Source: Rhodospirillaceae bacterium (GTDB lineage: Bacteria; Pseudomonadota; Alphaproteobacteria; SP197). Taken from it: DNA of 13,817 bases. The position numbers and the translations under genes are program-made. Positions 1-7,228 of the stretch are shown in pieces (position 1 is the first letter of the stretch; each line of letters starts with the position of its first letter). The stretch lies in assembly GCA_018700655.1 (NCBI GenBank), contig JABIUG010000300.1:1-13817 (forward strand), read 5' to 3'. The notes under the pieces are model-generated. The model was not told the origin of the DNA. It saw only the letters and a list, made by a program, of their open reading frames with translations, and did no database searches.

Positions 1-488
1 ATCAGCCGGGTGTCGATGTCGATCGCAGCCAGGATCGCCAGAAAGTCCTGACGCTCAAAAGCGACACAGCCCGCGGTCGGACCCCAATCCTCGCGCGCCA
101 GATGCAGAAAGATGGCACTGCCGGCCCCGGCAACGGGGGAGCCGTCATTGTGGCCGACCACGACGACGAGATCGTAGAGGTGGTCGTCGCGCCACATTTC
201 TTCGTGACTTGCCGCGAAGGGCAGGGTCACCGGCCGGTTGTAATCGCCATGGCCGGGGTCGTCGCACCAGCCGTCCGTCGGGGCGATCTGTGTGACGGAA
301 AGAATGCAGGCGGGCCGGGATTCGCGGTCGGGCCGATAGAGCAGCCGGCGCAGCGGCCAGGTCCCGACCGGCGTGCCGCCATCGCCCTCGCGTTTGTCTG
401 CGACAATCCCGCCGGAGCCCAGGGCGCAGCGATACGAGGTTTCGCCCAGACGGCACCGGCCATCAGCGCTGACAACGAGATCGTTCAT
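1..488 (-). CDS. L,D-transpeptidase (YkuD fold), C-terminus cut by window edge
   Basis: Reading the minus strand from the ATG at 488-486 gives 162 residues open to the left edge. The protein has the YkuD signature: residues 123-141 contain the His of FLH (H129) and then GPTAGC with the candidate catalytic Cys141. The N-terminal part has the GGIVADKREGDGGTPVG stretch usual in this family just before the first strands of the fold. Family members form or exchange L,D-peptide bonds in peptidoglycan or lipoprotein attachment. I see no signal peptide or N-terminal membrane segment (it begins MNDLVVSADG), so either it is cytoplasmic or export depends on something not visible here. The start overlaps the stop of the upstream Lon-like gene as ATGA (488-485), which implies translational coupling. 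The family is usually about 160-180 residues, so little is missing. The family call is fairly sure; the substrate is unknown. Confidence 0.85.
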   Translation of the reverse strand, partial: MNDLVVSADGRCRLGETSYRCALGSGGIVADKREGDGGTPVGTWPLRRLLYRPDRESRPACILSVTQIAPTDGWCDDPGHGDYNRPVTLPFAASHEEMWRDDHLYDLVVVVGHNDGSPVAGAGSAIFLHLAREDWGPTAGCVAFERQDFLAILAAIDIDTRL

Positions 489-2926
489 GCAAGTCTGGAC
501 CCGCGCCGGTCGATGCCGCGCTCGGTCAATGCCTGATCGAAACGCTCGAGCTGCGCCATGACACGACCGAACACCGAGTCAGCGGGATAGTGTCCCTCGG
601 CGTCTGCTTCGCCCGCGGGCACACCCGTCAGCAGTTCGATCGCCTCGGTCGCGCTGGTTACGCTCCAGATATGGAAACGCCCCTCTTTCATGGCATCGAC
701 GACTTCGGTCTTGAGGGTCAGATGACGTTCATTGCTGACGGGTACGATCGCACCCTGCTGGCCGGTCAGGCCAAGTTCCTGGCAGGTGCGGAAGAATCCT
801 TCGATCTTGTGGTTGGCGCCACCGATCGCCTGGACCTCGCCGGTCTGGTTGAGCGAGCCGGTCATGGCGATGTCCTGGCGCACCGGCAGGCCCGAGAGCG
901 AGGAAAGAATGGCGCAGGTTTCGGCGAGGGAAGCGGAATCGCCTTCAACGCCGCCATAGGATTGCTCGAAAGTGATCGAGCAGGAGAACGACAGCGGGAA
1001 GGTCCGGGCAAAGAGGCCGTTGAGGTAACCCTCGACGATCAACGCGCCTTTCTGCTGGATCGGCCCGCCCATGGAGACGCGCCGTTCGATGTTCACCAGG
1101 CCATAGGTTCCGGCATAGGTCCGGGCGGTAATCCTGCTCGGCATCCCGAAGCTGTGATCGCCCAGGCTGAGATAAACCAGACCGTTGACCTGGCCGGTCT
1201 TGGTGCCGTCGGTATCGATCATCACGGTGCCGTCGGTGATGCGCTCCTGGCTGTGTTTTTCCGGACGTCCGTTGCGCCGGCGTCGTTCATCGATGGCACG
1301 CGCGATGCAGGCGCCGCTGATCTCGTCATTGCCCGACAGCTTGCCGGCTTCGGCCAGCAGGTCGGCAATTAGCTCGAAACGCGACGAGAGCTTCTGGCGG
1401 TGATCGGCCCAGCGTGCGGCATGGCCCATCAGCAGGTCGATCGCATCCTCACGGCAGTGCCGCCCCTGGGCGACCGCCTGCTTCTGGATCAGGCGCGCGA
1501 ACAACGCGACATCTTCATCGGAATCGGGAACGTGGGAATCGATCTCCGCCTTGACCTTGAAATGGGTGCGGAACTCCGGATCGGCGCCAAGCAGGCGGTG
1601 GTACCATTGCGGCGCACCGACCAGCACGACCTTGACGTCGAGCGGGATAGCCTTGGGTTTGGGCGTTCCGGTCAAGGGCACGCCGCCATAGCGGTGCAGT
1701 TCCTCGATCCGGATTTCCTTGTCGCGCAGGGCGCCCTTCAAAAAATGCCAGGCGACCGTTTGGGCCGCGATCGCATCGGCGCGCAGAACCAGGATGCCGC
1801 CGTTGGCGTGGTGCAGGGCGCCGCCGCGAATCATGGTGAAATCGGTGTGGAGAGAACCCGAAACCGGCAGGTATTCGATCGCCCCAAACAGATTCTCGTA
1901 GGTCGGGTTGGGTTCCAGAACGACATTGGGATGGTGCGTGTCACCGTTGTCGACGATCAGATTGACGGCATAACGCCGGTTGAGGTCGCCCGAGCCCTGC
2001 ACCGGTTGCTCGATCGCCGAGCCGGATGTCGGACCATGGGGCGGGGCACCGTCTGCCTGGCCCTGCTGGTCCTGGCGCTGGAAGAGATGGAGGTTGTCGA
2101 GAATGTCGGCACGCAGCTCGACCAGCCAGCGGGTCAGGCCCTGATGGCCGGCATAATTGCCTTCCAGCTCGGCCAGCAGAGTTTCGGTCGTTTCATCGGC
2201 GGTCTCGCGGTTGATGTCGCGAATCCGGCGCATCAGATCAAGTTCGGCTCGCCGTGCTGTGGCGCGCATTTCCATCATCGCGGGGTTCAGGGTTTCGACT
2301 GAGGCCTCGAGTTTCTCGCGACGGTCGTCGGGCAAGGAAACCAGGTCTTCCTGGCTCATCGGTTTGCCGTCCGTGCCAATGATCACCAGCGACAGGCCCT
2401 GGGGCCCCGACCAGATATCGAGGCCATGTTTGCGGGCTTTGCCGCGCAACTCGCCATAGGCCGCATCGAGGCTCGTCTTGGTAGTTTCCTGTGCGTTGCG
2501 AATATCCTCGCCATAAGCGTCAGAGGTGAAGGCCTTGCGCAGGGCATCGGTCAATGCGGGCAGGAACTCGGCCATCGAATCGCGGAACGCGCGGCCCTTG
2601 CCGCGAGGCAGACGCACGGGGCGCGGTTTGTGCGGACGCCGGAAGTTGTTGAGATAAACCCAGTCGCTGCTTGGTGTCTGGTCTTCGACATAGGCTTCGA
2701 GGTAGCCCATCGCGGCGTCCATCCGGCCCGACCGGTCTTCACCCAGAACGAAGATGTTGTAGCCGGGGTCGCTCATGGAGAGCGCGAAGTCGAGCGCATC
2801 GCGCGCCAGCGCGTGGCTGGAGAGGTCAAACAGCTGAATTTCGTCCAGGCCCTCGGTCGATGCGTCGAAGCGGCTGGTAAAACCGGGTTTGCCGACATCC
2901 TCGTGATTCAGCTTCTTGGTGGACAT
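485..2926 (-). CDS. Lon-like protease, YcbZ/AAA_32 type (peptidase S16)
   Basis: 813 residues. The C-terminal Lon protease domain spans about 565-770. It holds the EGDSAS motif with catalytic Ser664 and NHKIEG with catalytic Lys707, the Ser-Lys dyad of S16 peptidases. The N-terminal half resembles the AAA_32 region of YcbZ-type Lon-related proteins. The Walker-A-like loop is LGEDRSGRM (61-69), with Arg where Lys is normal, and the Walker-B-like strand ANGGILVLRAD (374-384) has Arg where an acid is expected. A charged helical insert, probably coiled-coil, lies at about 130-280. It should be a cytoplasmic protease of ill-defined substrates; whether it hydrolyses ATP is uncertain from these loops. 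The start ATG (2926-2924) has a GAGG five bases upstream. It is first in a two-gene minus-strand unit with the L,D-transpeptidase, overlapping by four bases. It is not housekeeping Lon, whose N-terminal LON domain is absent. Confidence 0.93.
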   Translation of the reverse strand: MSTKKLNHEDVGKPGFTSRFDASTEGLDEIQLFDLSSHALARDALDFALSMSDPGYNIFVLGEDRSGRMDAAMGYLEAYVEDQTPSSDWVYLNNFRRPHKPRPVRLPRGKGRAFRDSMAEFLPALTDALRKAFTSDAYGEDIRNAQETTKTSLDAAYGELRGKARKHGLDIWSGPQGLSLVIIGTDGKPMSQEDLVSLPDDRREKLEASVETLNPAMMEMRATARRAELDLMRRIRDINRETADETTETLLAELEGNYAGHQGLTRWLVELRADILDNLHLFQRQDQQGQADGAPPHGPTSGSAIEQPVQGSGDLNRRYAVNLIVDNGDTHHPNVVLEPNPTYENLFGAIEYLPVSGSLHTDFTMIRGGALHHANGGILVLRADAIAAQTVAWHFLKGALRDKEIRIEELHRYGGVPLTGTPKPKAIPLDVKVVLVGAPQWYHRLLGADPEFRTHFKVKAEIDSHVPDSDEDVALFARLIQKQAVAQGRHCREDAIDLLMGHAARWADHRQKLSSRFELIADLLAEAGKLSGNDEISGACIARAIDERRRRNGRPEKHSQERITDGTVMIDTDGTKTGQVNGLVYLSLGDHSFGMPSRITARTYAGTYGLVNIERRVSMGGPIQQKGALIVEGYLNGLFARTFPLSFSCSITFEQSYGGVEGDSASLAETCAILSSLSGLPVRQDIAMTGSLNQTGEVQAIGGANHKIEGFFRTCQELGLTGQQGAIVPVSNERHLTLKTEVVDAMKEGRFHIWSVTSATEAIELLTGVPAGEADAEGHYPADSVFGRVMAQLERFDQALTERGIDRRGSRLA

Positions 2927-2931
2927 GGCAA

Positions 2932-2935
2932 CCTC
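2932..2935 (-). promoter_or_regulatory. Ribosome binding site of the Lon-like gene
   Basis: GAGG on the minus strand, five bases before the ATG at 2926. It supports that start over downstream methionines. Confidence 0.6.
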
Positions 2936-2982
2936 GTTTGCAATTGTGGTGACCCTAGCGTCGGCGACCTTAGAGCATATCC

Positions 2983-3018
2983 CGCCTGCACCGGATCGCT
3001 TGCGATCCGGTGCAGGCG
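2983..3018. repeat. Perfect 17-bp inverted repeat with a TT loop
   Basis: Arms 2983-2999 (CGCCTGCACCGGATCGC) and 3002-3018 are exact reverse complements separated by TT. It is GC-rich and very stable as a cruciform or RNA hairpin. No T-run follows on either strand, so it is not a typical rho-independent terminator. It lies upstream of both divergent genes. Confidence 0.85.
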
Positions 3019-3044
3019 AGTGAAGATATTCTAGCTATTTGATG

Positions 3045-3108
3045 TAGAGCGGATTCACAAGAATACGTAGACCCACGTTGTGGTTCCACGCAGTCTTGAT
3101 CCGCTCTA
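3045..3108. repeat. 10-bp inverted repeat TAGAGCGGAT ... ATCCGCTCTA
   Basis: The left arm 3045-3054 and right arm 3099-3108 are exact complements, separated by 44 bases that contain a shorter CCAC/GTGG pairing. This is the right-hand part of the composite element at 2970-3109. Confidence 0.7.
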
Positions 3109-3109
3109 G

Positions 3110-3320
3110 CGGGCCAGTTGCGCCCAAGTCGCGATCAAGCTACAGCCTTTCACCCGATCTGTGACGGTCACAATAGCTACCCACGTGGTCATGGACTAAA
3201 TCCTGTCCCAAACACCATGCCGTCAACGAGCATTTCCTGCCCGAAGGGGCGGCTAGAGCAAGATCAAGTCAGGTCGGTCGATCTGAGCCGGTCGGGCATC
3301 AACCGGACGAGAGTGGGGCC
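3110..3320. other. Non-coding leader upstream of the alpha/beta hydrolase
   Basis: Together with 2927-2969 and the palindromes this completes the 394-base gap between the divergent Lon-like and hydrolase genes. I see no convincing open frame and no clear -35/-10 pair. It contains an imperfect copy of the TAGAGCA motif (3254-3265) and the small dyad at 3160-3172. The promoter of the hydrolase presumably lies here. Confidence 0.4.
3160..3172. promoter_or_regulatory. Small dyad TGTGAC-G-GTCACA, possible operator
   Basis: Perfect 6-1-6 inverted repeat, 148 bases before the hydrolase start. The half-sites look like those of CRP, but the central spacing between TGTGA and TCACA is three rather than six, so it does not fit CRP. 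It may be a site for another dimeric regulator, or chance. Confidence 0.25.
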
Positions 3321-4226
3321 ATGGCTTCGATTTTCCTGGGTTACGAACGCGACGAACTGGACCAGCAGTACGATCTGATCGGGCGCTTCGGCGATCAGTA
3401 CGATGTCTTCTGCCGCCTGTTCGAATCACTTTCCGATCAGGCGCGCGCGGCTTTTCCCTCGGCCAGCCTCGACATTGATTGCGGTGATGGCCTGATGATC
3501 GATTTCTACCCGGCGGCTGAGCCGGCGGCTCCGGTCGTGCTGTTCCTTCATGGCGGCTTGTGGCGCGCACGGGGGCGGCGCGATTTTGCCATGGCGGCGA
3601 CCGGGTTGGTGCCCCACGGCGCCAGTGTGGCGATTGCCGATGGTTGTTTGCCGCAGGACGTGGGACCGGAGGCGGCGGTCGAGAACGCCCGTTGCGCGAT
3701 CCTGTGGTTGCGCAGCCATGCCCGGTCACTGGGGATCGACCGGGAACGCCTGTTTCTGCTGGCCCATGGTCTGGGCGCAATTCCCGCGGCAATCGCGCTG
3801 ACGACCGACTGGTCGCTGTTTGGTGAGGGCGAGGAAGAAATCGTTACGCCGGTGGCTGGCCTGGCTGCGCTTTCCGGTGCGTTTGACCTCGAACCGCTAC
3901 GGCTCTGTTTTCTCAATGCCGCACTGCAGCTTGATGCCGCCATGAGTGCGACACTTTCGCCGGCGCATTTGATCGTTTCGATGCCCAGACCACTTCCGGC
4001 GATCTGCCTGGCGGTAGGCGAGCGGGAAACCGATGAATTCCACCGCAACATGTTGGCCTTCGCGTTGGCAGCCGAGGCTGCCGGATGTCACCTGAAAGCC
4101 CGGACTCATGCCGGTCACAGCCATTTTTCGCTGCTGGCGCTGCTCGCGGACCCATCAAGTTCGATCACAAATGAGTTGATAGCACTGGTCCAGGGGCATG
4201 AACTTGACCGAGCGGTCCTTATATAG
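3321..4226 (+). CDS. Alpha/beta hydrolase, kynurenine-formamidase-like, nucleophile Ser replaced by Gly
   Basis: 301 residues, about the length of arylformamidase-like hydrolases. The oxyanion-hole motif HGGLW is at 77-81. At the nucleophile elbow, where the family has GHSxG, the sequence reads AHGLG (148-152), with Gly150 in the serine position (codon GGT). The SGAFDLEPLRL stretch (185-195), the acid-bearing GERETDEF (233-240) and HSHFS with His268 (266-270) all match the family. Thus the acid and histidine remain but the serine is missing. It may be a non-catalytic binding protein or use another mechanism. It probably acts in the cytoplasm, as no signal peptide is seen. The ATG at 3321 has only a weak purine-rich stretch (GAGTGGGG) before it. 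It precedes the response regulator on the same strand, with 149 bases between, so a shared transcript is not certain. The fold is sure; the activity is not. Confidence 0.88.
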   Translation: MASIFLGYERDELDQQYDLIGRFGDQYDVFCRLFESLSDQARAAFPSASLDIDCGDGLMIDFYPAAEPAAPVVLFLHGGLWRARGRRDFAMAATGLVPHGASVAIADGCLPQDVGPEAAVENARCAILWLRSHARSLGIDRERLFLLAHGLGAIPAAIALTTDWSLFGEGEEEIVTPVAGLAALSGAFDLEPLRLCFLNAALQLDAAMSATLSPAHLIVSMPRPLPAICLAVGERETDEFHRNMLAFALAAEAAGCHLKARTHAGHSHFSLLALLADPSSSITNELIALVQGHELDRAVLI

Positions 4227-4270
4227 AGCCCATCGCCAATCTAGGGGCTTTGGCACGGATGCCTTATGCT

Positions 4271-4292
4271 GGCGTTGAACTGCTGTAACGCC
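4271..4292. promoter_or_regulatory. Short hairpin GGCGTT ... AACGCC between the hydrolase and the response regulator
   Basis: Six-base perfect arms (4271-4276 and 4287-4292) with a 10-base loop, 45 bases after the hydrolase stop and about 84 before the regulator start. No T-run follows, so it is a weak terminator candidate. It could be an operator for the regulator gene. Confidence 0.25.
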
Positions 4293-4375
4293 CGGGTCGT
4301 AGAGAGCATCTAAGTCAGGCGATTGTTTGGACGGGGCATCGCGCCCTTGGACTATTAACTTGCGGGGAATATGTG

Positions 4376-5062
4376 ATGTCGGGTCGGACCATTTTGATCG
4401 TTGATGATGATGAGGCGCTGCGCCATTCGCTGGCCGAACAGCTCCATCTTCATGAGGAATTCGATGTCGAGGAATGCGGCGACGGCGCCGAAGCCCTCGA
4501 GATCACCAAGGATGACCGGTTTGATCTGGTCTTGCTCGATGTCGGGCTGCCCGACATGGATGGGCGTGAACTCTGCCGCCTGATGCGCCGTGCGGGCCAG
4601 AAGATGCCAATTATCATGCTGACCGCGGCCGACGGTGAGGCCGACACCATTCTGGGCCTGGAATCAGGCGCCAACGACTATGTCACCAAGCCGTTCAAGC
4701 TCGGAGTTCTGCTTGCCCGCGTCCGCGCGCAGTTGCGCCAGCACGAGCAGAGCGAAGATGCCGTCTTCAACATCGGGCCCTATACCTTCCGTCCGTCGGC
4801 CAAACTTCTGATCCATGACGAGACCAGCCAGAAGGTTCGCCTGACCGAAAAGGAAGCTGCGATCCTGAAGTTCCTCTATCGCGCCGGCAACAAGGCGATC
4901 GGGCGCGAGGTCCTGCTTGATCAGGTCTGGGGTTACAACGCCGGTGTCGCGACCCATACTCTGGAAACCCATATCTACCGGTTGCGCCAGAAGATCGAGG
5001 ACGATCCCTCGAACTCGCGCCTGCTGCTCACTGAACCAGGTGGCTACCGGCTCAACCCATAG
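4376..5062 (+). CDS. OmpR/PhoB-family response regulator
   Basis: 228 residues from the ATG at 4376. A GTG at 4373 is also in frame, but GGGGA at 4364-4368 sits seven bases before the ATG and only four before the GTG. The receiver domain is at about 4-120, with acidic pocket Asp10-Asp11-Asp12, phosphoacceptor Asp55 (LLDVGLPDMDG), Thr83 and Lys105 (KPF). The winged-helix DNA-binding domain (about 130-226) has the usual RLTEKEAAILKFL and THTLETHIYRLRQKI recognition region, ending in TEPGGYRL. It is a cytoplasmic transcription factor activated by phosphorylation. No histidine kinase is adjacent: the next gene converges on it from the minus strand, leaving 13 bases between the two stops. It is therefore an orphan regulator in this window. 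I cannot assign it to a named system. Confidence 0.93.
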   Translation: MSGRTILIVDDDEALRHSLAEQLHLHEEFDVEECGDGAEALEITKDDRFDLVLLDVGLPDMDGRELCRLMRRAGQKMPIIMLTAADGEADTILGLESGANDYVTKPFKLGVLLARVRAQLRQHEQSEDAVFNIGPYTFRPSAKLLIHDETSQKVRLTEKEAAILKFLYRAGNKAIGREVLLDQVWGYNAGVATHTLETHIYRLRQKIEDDPSNSRLLLTEPGGYRLNP

Positions 5063-5067
5063 ATCAG

Positions 5068-5079
5068 GATTTGCTCTAA
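5068..5079 (-). repeat. YTAGAGCANATC motif copy
   Basis: On the minus strand the sequence reads TTAGAGCAAATC, overlapping the phosphotransferase stop codon between two convergent genes. It matches the end of the palindromic element at 2970. Confidence 0.45.
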
Positions 5080-5966
5080 GAGTTCTGGGGCCGCGGCAGC
5101 TTTGCTGCCCATTCCAGGGCCTGGGCCTCTTCCTCGGCATCGCCGTTCTGGCGCGCGATGGTGAGCGAGATCAGAAGGTTGTGCCAGGCGGCCAGATTGA
5201 GTCGTTCGTCGTCGAGGCGGATGCCGGAACGTTCTTCGTAGGCCCGCCGGACGGTGGGAAAAAAGGACGGGATCTGCATCAGGTGGCACATCTCGCCTTC
5301 GCGCCAGTCGTGGCGTGCTTCGGCCCAGTCGACCAGGCCCGTGAGATGGCCGTTGTCGTCAACCATCAGGTTGGTTGTGTTGATATCACCGTGGCTGGGA
5401 ACGTTGCCGGGGTCGACGACGAGCTCCTCGATGGCTTCACGGATCGCGTCGATCAGGTTGTCGGGCGCGATATCGGCCGTGGCCTTGGCGATCTCATCGA
5501 GTTCTTCAAGGTCGTCGAGACGCTGCGCATCAGGCATCACCAGGCTGTCGCCCGCGCCATGGAGAACGGCAAGGACCTCGCCCAGGTCGACCGCCAGACG
5601 GTCGCGTGTGGGCGTATTCATGGCCATGATCCGGTCGTCATCAAGCGGTTTGCCCACGACGCGCGTGAGATGCATCCAGGCAGCAAAACCGGCTTCCACG
5701 GCGGGCGATCCTGCACCATAGCTGTCTGAATCCAGGAGTTCGGGCACGGCGATCGCCAGCTCGGCCGTTTCCAGGGCGAGCAGGGCATCGCATTCGGCTT
5801 TCCAGAGGTCGAGACCATCGCCGATCCCGCCATCGCGGTGGACCAGCTTGAGCACGGTGTCGTTGCCCAGATCGTAGACGTCGCTCCATAGGCCCTGGCC
5901 GATCTTGCGGACGTCCCCGTCATGCCCACAGGCTTTGCATGCAAGATCGAGTTCGGGTTGCGTCAT
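5076..5966 (-). CDS. Aminoglycoside/choline-kinase-family phosphotransferase
   Basis: 296 residues from the ATG at 5966. The frame is open further upstream, but that extension lies inside the MFS gene and is out of frame with it. AGGAG five bases before this ATG fixes the start. Protein-kinase-like motifs are visible: a glycine-rich loop KIGQGLWSDVY (21-31), Lys40 in VLKLV, catalytic HGDINTTN (192-199) with Asp194 and Asn199, and metal-binding Asp213 in VDWAEA. These mark the APH fold, which phosphorylates small molecules such as aminoglycosides, choline or sugars. An N-terminal CKAC pair (10-13) is unusual but too little for a zinc ribbon. The start overlaps the MFS stop as ATGA (5966-5963), so the two are probably translated together. 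The stop codon lies within a TAGAGCANATC motif. The substrate is unknown and nothing shows it to be a resistance gene. Confidence 0.88.
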   Translation of the reverse strand: MTQPELDLACKACGHDGDVRKIGQGLWSDVYDLGNDTVLKLVHRDGGIGDGLDLWKAECDALLALETAELAIAVPELLDSDSYGAGSPAVEAGFAAWMHLTRVVGKPLDDDRIMAMNTPTRDRLAVDLGEVLAVLHGAGDSLVMPDAQRLDDLEELDEIAKATADIAPDNLIDAIREAIEELVVDPGNVPSHGDINTTNLMVDDNGHLTGLVDWAEARHDWREGEMCHLMQIPSFFPTVRRAYEERSGIRLDDERLNLAAWHNLLISLTIARQNGDAEEEAQALEWAAKLPRPQNS

Positions 5967-7180
5967 GTTGTCTCCTGTTTGCGTGCGATGGCTGCGGCCA
6001 TGAAGAAGCCGGAAAGGGCCGATACCGCCGTGACGACCCCGAAGGTCCAGCTCACATTCAGCCAGTTGTTGTCGACGATCAGCCAGCCGGCCACAACCGG
6101 TGCGGCCAGGATGCCGAGATTGCGTCCGGTCATGAGCGGTGCAAAGGCCGTGGGACCCGCCCTGTTGCCGCCCACCAGGCGTCCCGGCGCCGCGAACATG
6201 CAGGCCGGCGGTGCACCCGAAACGATGCCATAAAGTGTGATCGCTGCAAGGCCGCCCCAGGCGCCCAGATGGGGCGCAATGAACCAGACGCCGGTCTGGA
6301 TCAGGGTCGTGCCGGTAAAGAGGAGGCCCAGGGGCACACCACGGCGAAGAAGGCCGCCGGTGATCAGGCCGCTGCAAAGGACCGCGACCACGGAAAGTGC
6401 ATTGGCTGCCGCGGCGTCATCGGCGCCGATCCCGAAGGTGTCGACCATGTATTCGGGCAACCAGGTCATGAAGGCCGAATACTGGCCACCCCACAGGGCA
6501 AAGACGCCACCGGTGACCCACAGGATGTTGGTTTCGCGCGCGGTCAGCACAATGCCGCCGGCCTGGCGCGACAGGCCGCCCAGAACCGCGATCACGGTGC
6601 TGCGGCGTACCCATATCCAGAAGCCGGCACCGGCCGTCAGCACCAGCGAGGCCCACCAGAGTGCGCGCCAGCCGATCGCATCAAAGGCCAGGAACCCGAT
6701 CGTGAGCGCCACGATCTGGCCGACCGGCACCCAGATCGCGACGATCCCCGCGACAATCGACAGATCCTTTTCCGCAGCGCTGCGGTTGGCGATCGCCGGT
6801 CCGGCCAGGGCGAAGATGGCGTAACCCAGCCCTTCGACGCCGCGTGCGACAAGGTTGAGCCAGGCAATCTGGGGCAGGGCCAGGGTGACAAGGTTGCCGA
6901 GCACAAAGCAGGCCAGGGCGCCGGTCATCACCAGCATCGGGCGTTTGCCGGCAGCACTTCCGGCAAACACCGAAAAGGCGAGCCCGGTCAGGGCATAGAC
7001 CGAGACCAGGCCACCGGCCGTGACCTTGTCGTAACCATAGGCGTCGATCAGCAATGGCAGCGCCGGTGGCAGCTTGAGCATCTGGAACGCGGCCAGACTC
7101 GAGACCATCAGGCCGAGCAGGATGCCGCCCCAGTCGCTCGAACCCTGCGGTTCGTCCGGCTGACTTACCGATGCCACCAA
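5963..7180 (-). CDS. MFS transporter
   Basis: 405 residues with about twelve hydrophobic segments (roughly 19-38, 55-74, 82-102, 105-131, 141-166, 171-191, 219-241, 260-278, 283-302, 307-330, 350-369, 376-399). There is a short charged loop AGSAAGKRP after the second segment in the position of MFS motif A, and RGVEGLGY (113-120) in the position of motif B. WLPEYMVDTFG (240-250) is typical of anion and organic solute MFS carriers. It is an inner-membrane secondary transporter of unknown substrate. The frame opens with TTG (7180-7178) followed at once by GTG (7177-7175); AAGG lies 5 or 8 bases upstream, so either may be used. It lies 48 bases after pyrE and overlaps the phosphotransferase start by four bases, which suggests a pyrE-MFS-phosphotransferase transcript. 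Confidence 0.9.
   Translation of the reverse strand: MVASVSQPDEPQGSSDWGGILLGLMVSSLAAFQMLKLPPALPLLIDAYGYDKVTAGGLVSVYALTGLAFSVFAGSAAGKRPMLVMTGALACFVLGNLVTLALPQIAWLNLVARGVEGLGYAIFALAGPAIANRSAAEKDLSIVAGIVAIWVPVGQIVALTIGFLAFDAIGWRALWWASLVLTAGAGFWIWVRRSTVIAVLGGLSRQAGGIVLTARETNILWVTGGVFALWGGQYSAFMTWLPEYMVDTFGIGADDAAAANALSVVAVLCSGLITGGLLRRGVPLGLLFTGTTLIQTGVWFIAPHLGAWGGLAAITLYGIVSGAPPACMFAAPGRLVGGNRAGPTAFAPLMTGRNLGILAAPVVAGWLIVDNNWLNVSWTFGVVTAVSALSGFFMAAAIARKQETT
5972..5976 (-). promoter_or_regulatory. Ribosome binding site of the phosphotransferase
   Basis: AGGAG on the minus strand inside the end of the MFS gene, five bases before the ATG at 5966. It decides the start against the longer open frame. 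Confidence 0.75.
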
Positions 7181-7228
7181 ACCGGCCTTAAGGAATCACA
7201 ACGTGCTTGGGTGTGAACATGACCGGAT

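Larger units (their letters stand above)
2970..3109. repeat. Composite palindromic intergenic element
   Basis: About 140 bases bounded by TAGAGC (2971-2976) and GCTCTA (3103-3108) in inverted orientation. Inside are two structures. The first is a near-perfect long hairpin (2971-3034), in which TAGA-ATATC-like outer arms flank a 17-bp perfect stem. The second is an inverted repeat with 10-base arms, 3045-3054 against 3099-3108. No transposase or clear target duplication is seen. It resembles the dispersed REP/MITE-like palindromes common between genes of Alphaproteobacteria. Copy number elsewhere cannot be judged from this window. Confidence 0.6.

Noticed and set aside
590..2302. Plus-strand open frames of 260 and 300 residues
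   Set aside because: They are antisense to the Lon-like protease, whose catalytic motifs are clear; no motif or ribosome site supports them.
2983..3018. Rho-independent terminator
   Set aside because: The hairpin is strong, but no T-run follows on either strand and both neighbouring genes start, rather than end, beside it.
3160..3172. CRP site, tempting because a cyclase is in the window
   Set aside because: The half-sites TGTGA and TCACA are only three bases apart instead of six.
5967..6377. N-terminal extension of the phosphotransferase frame to 6377
   Set aside because: The extra 137 residues are out of phase inside the MFS gene and low-complexity; AGGAG before 5966 marks the real start.
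5939..7216. 425-residue plus-strand open frame
   Set aside because: Antisense to the MFS gene; its Gly/Arg/Asp/Gln-rich product has no domain.
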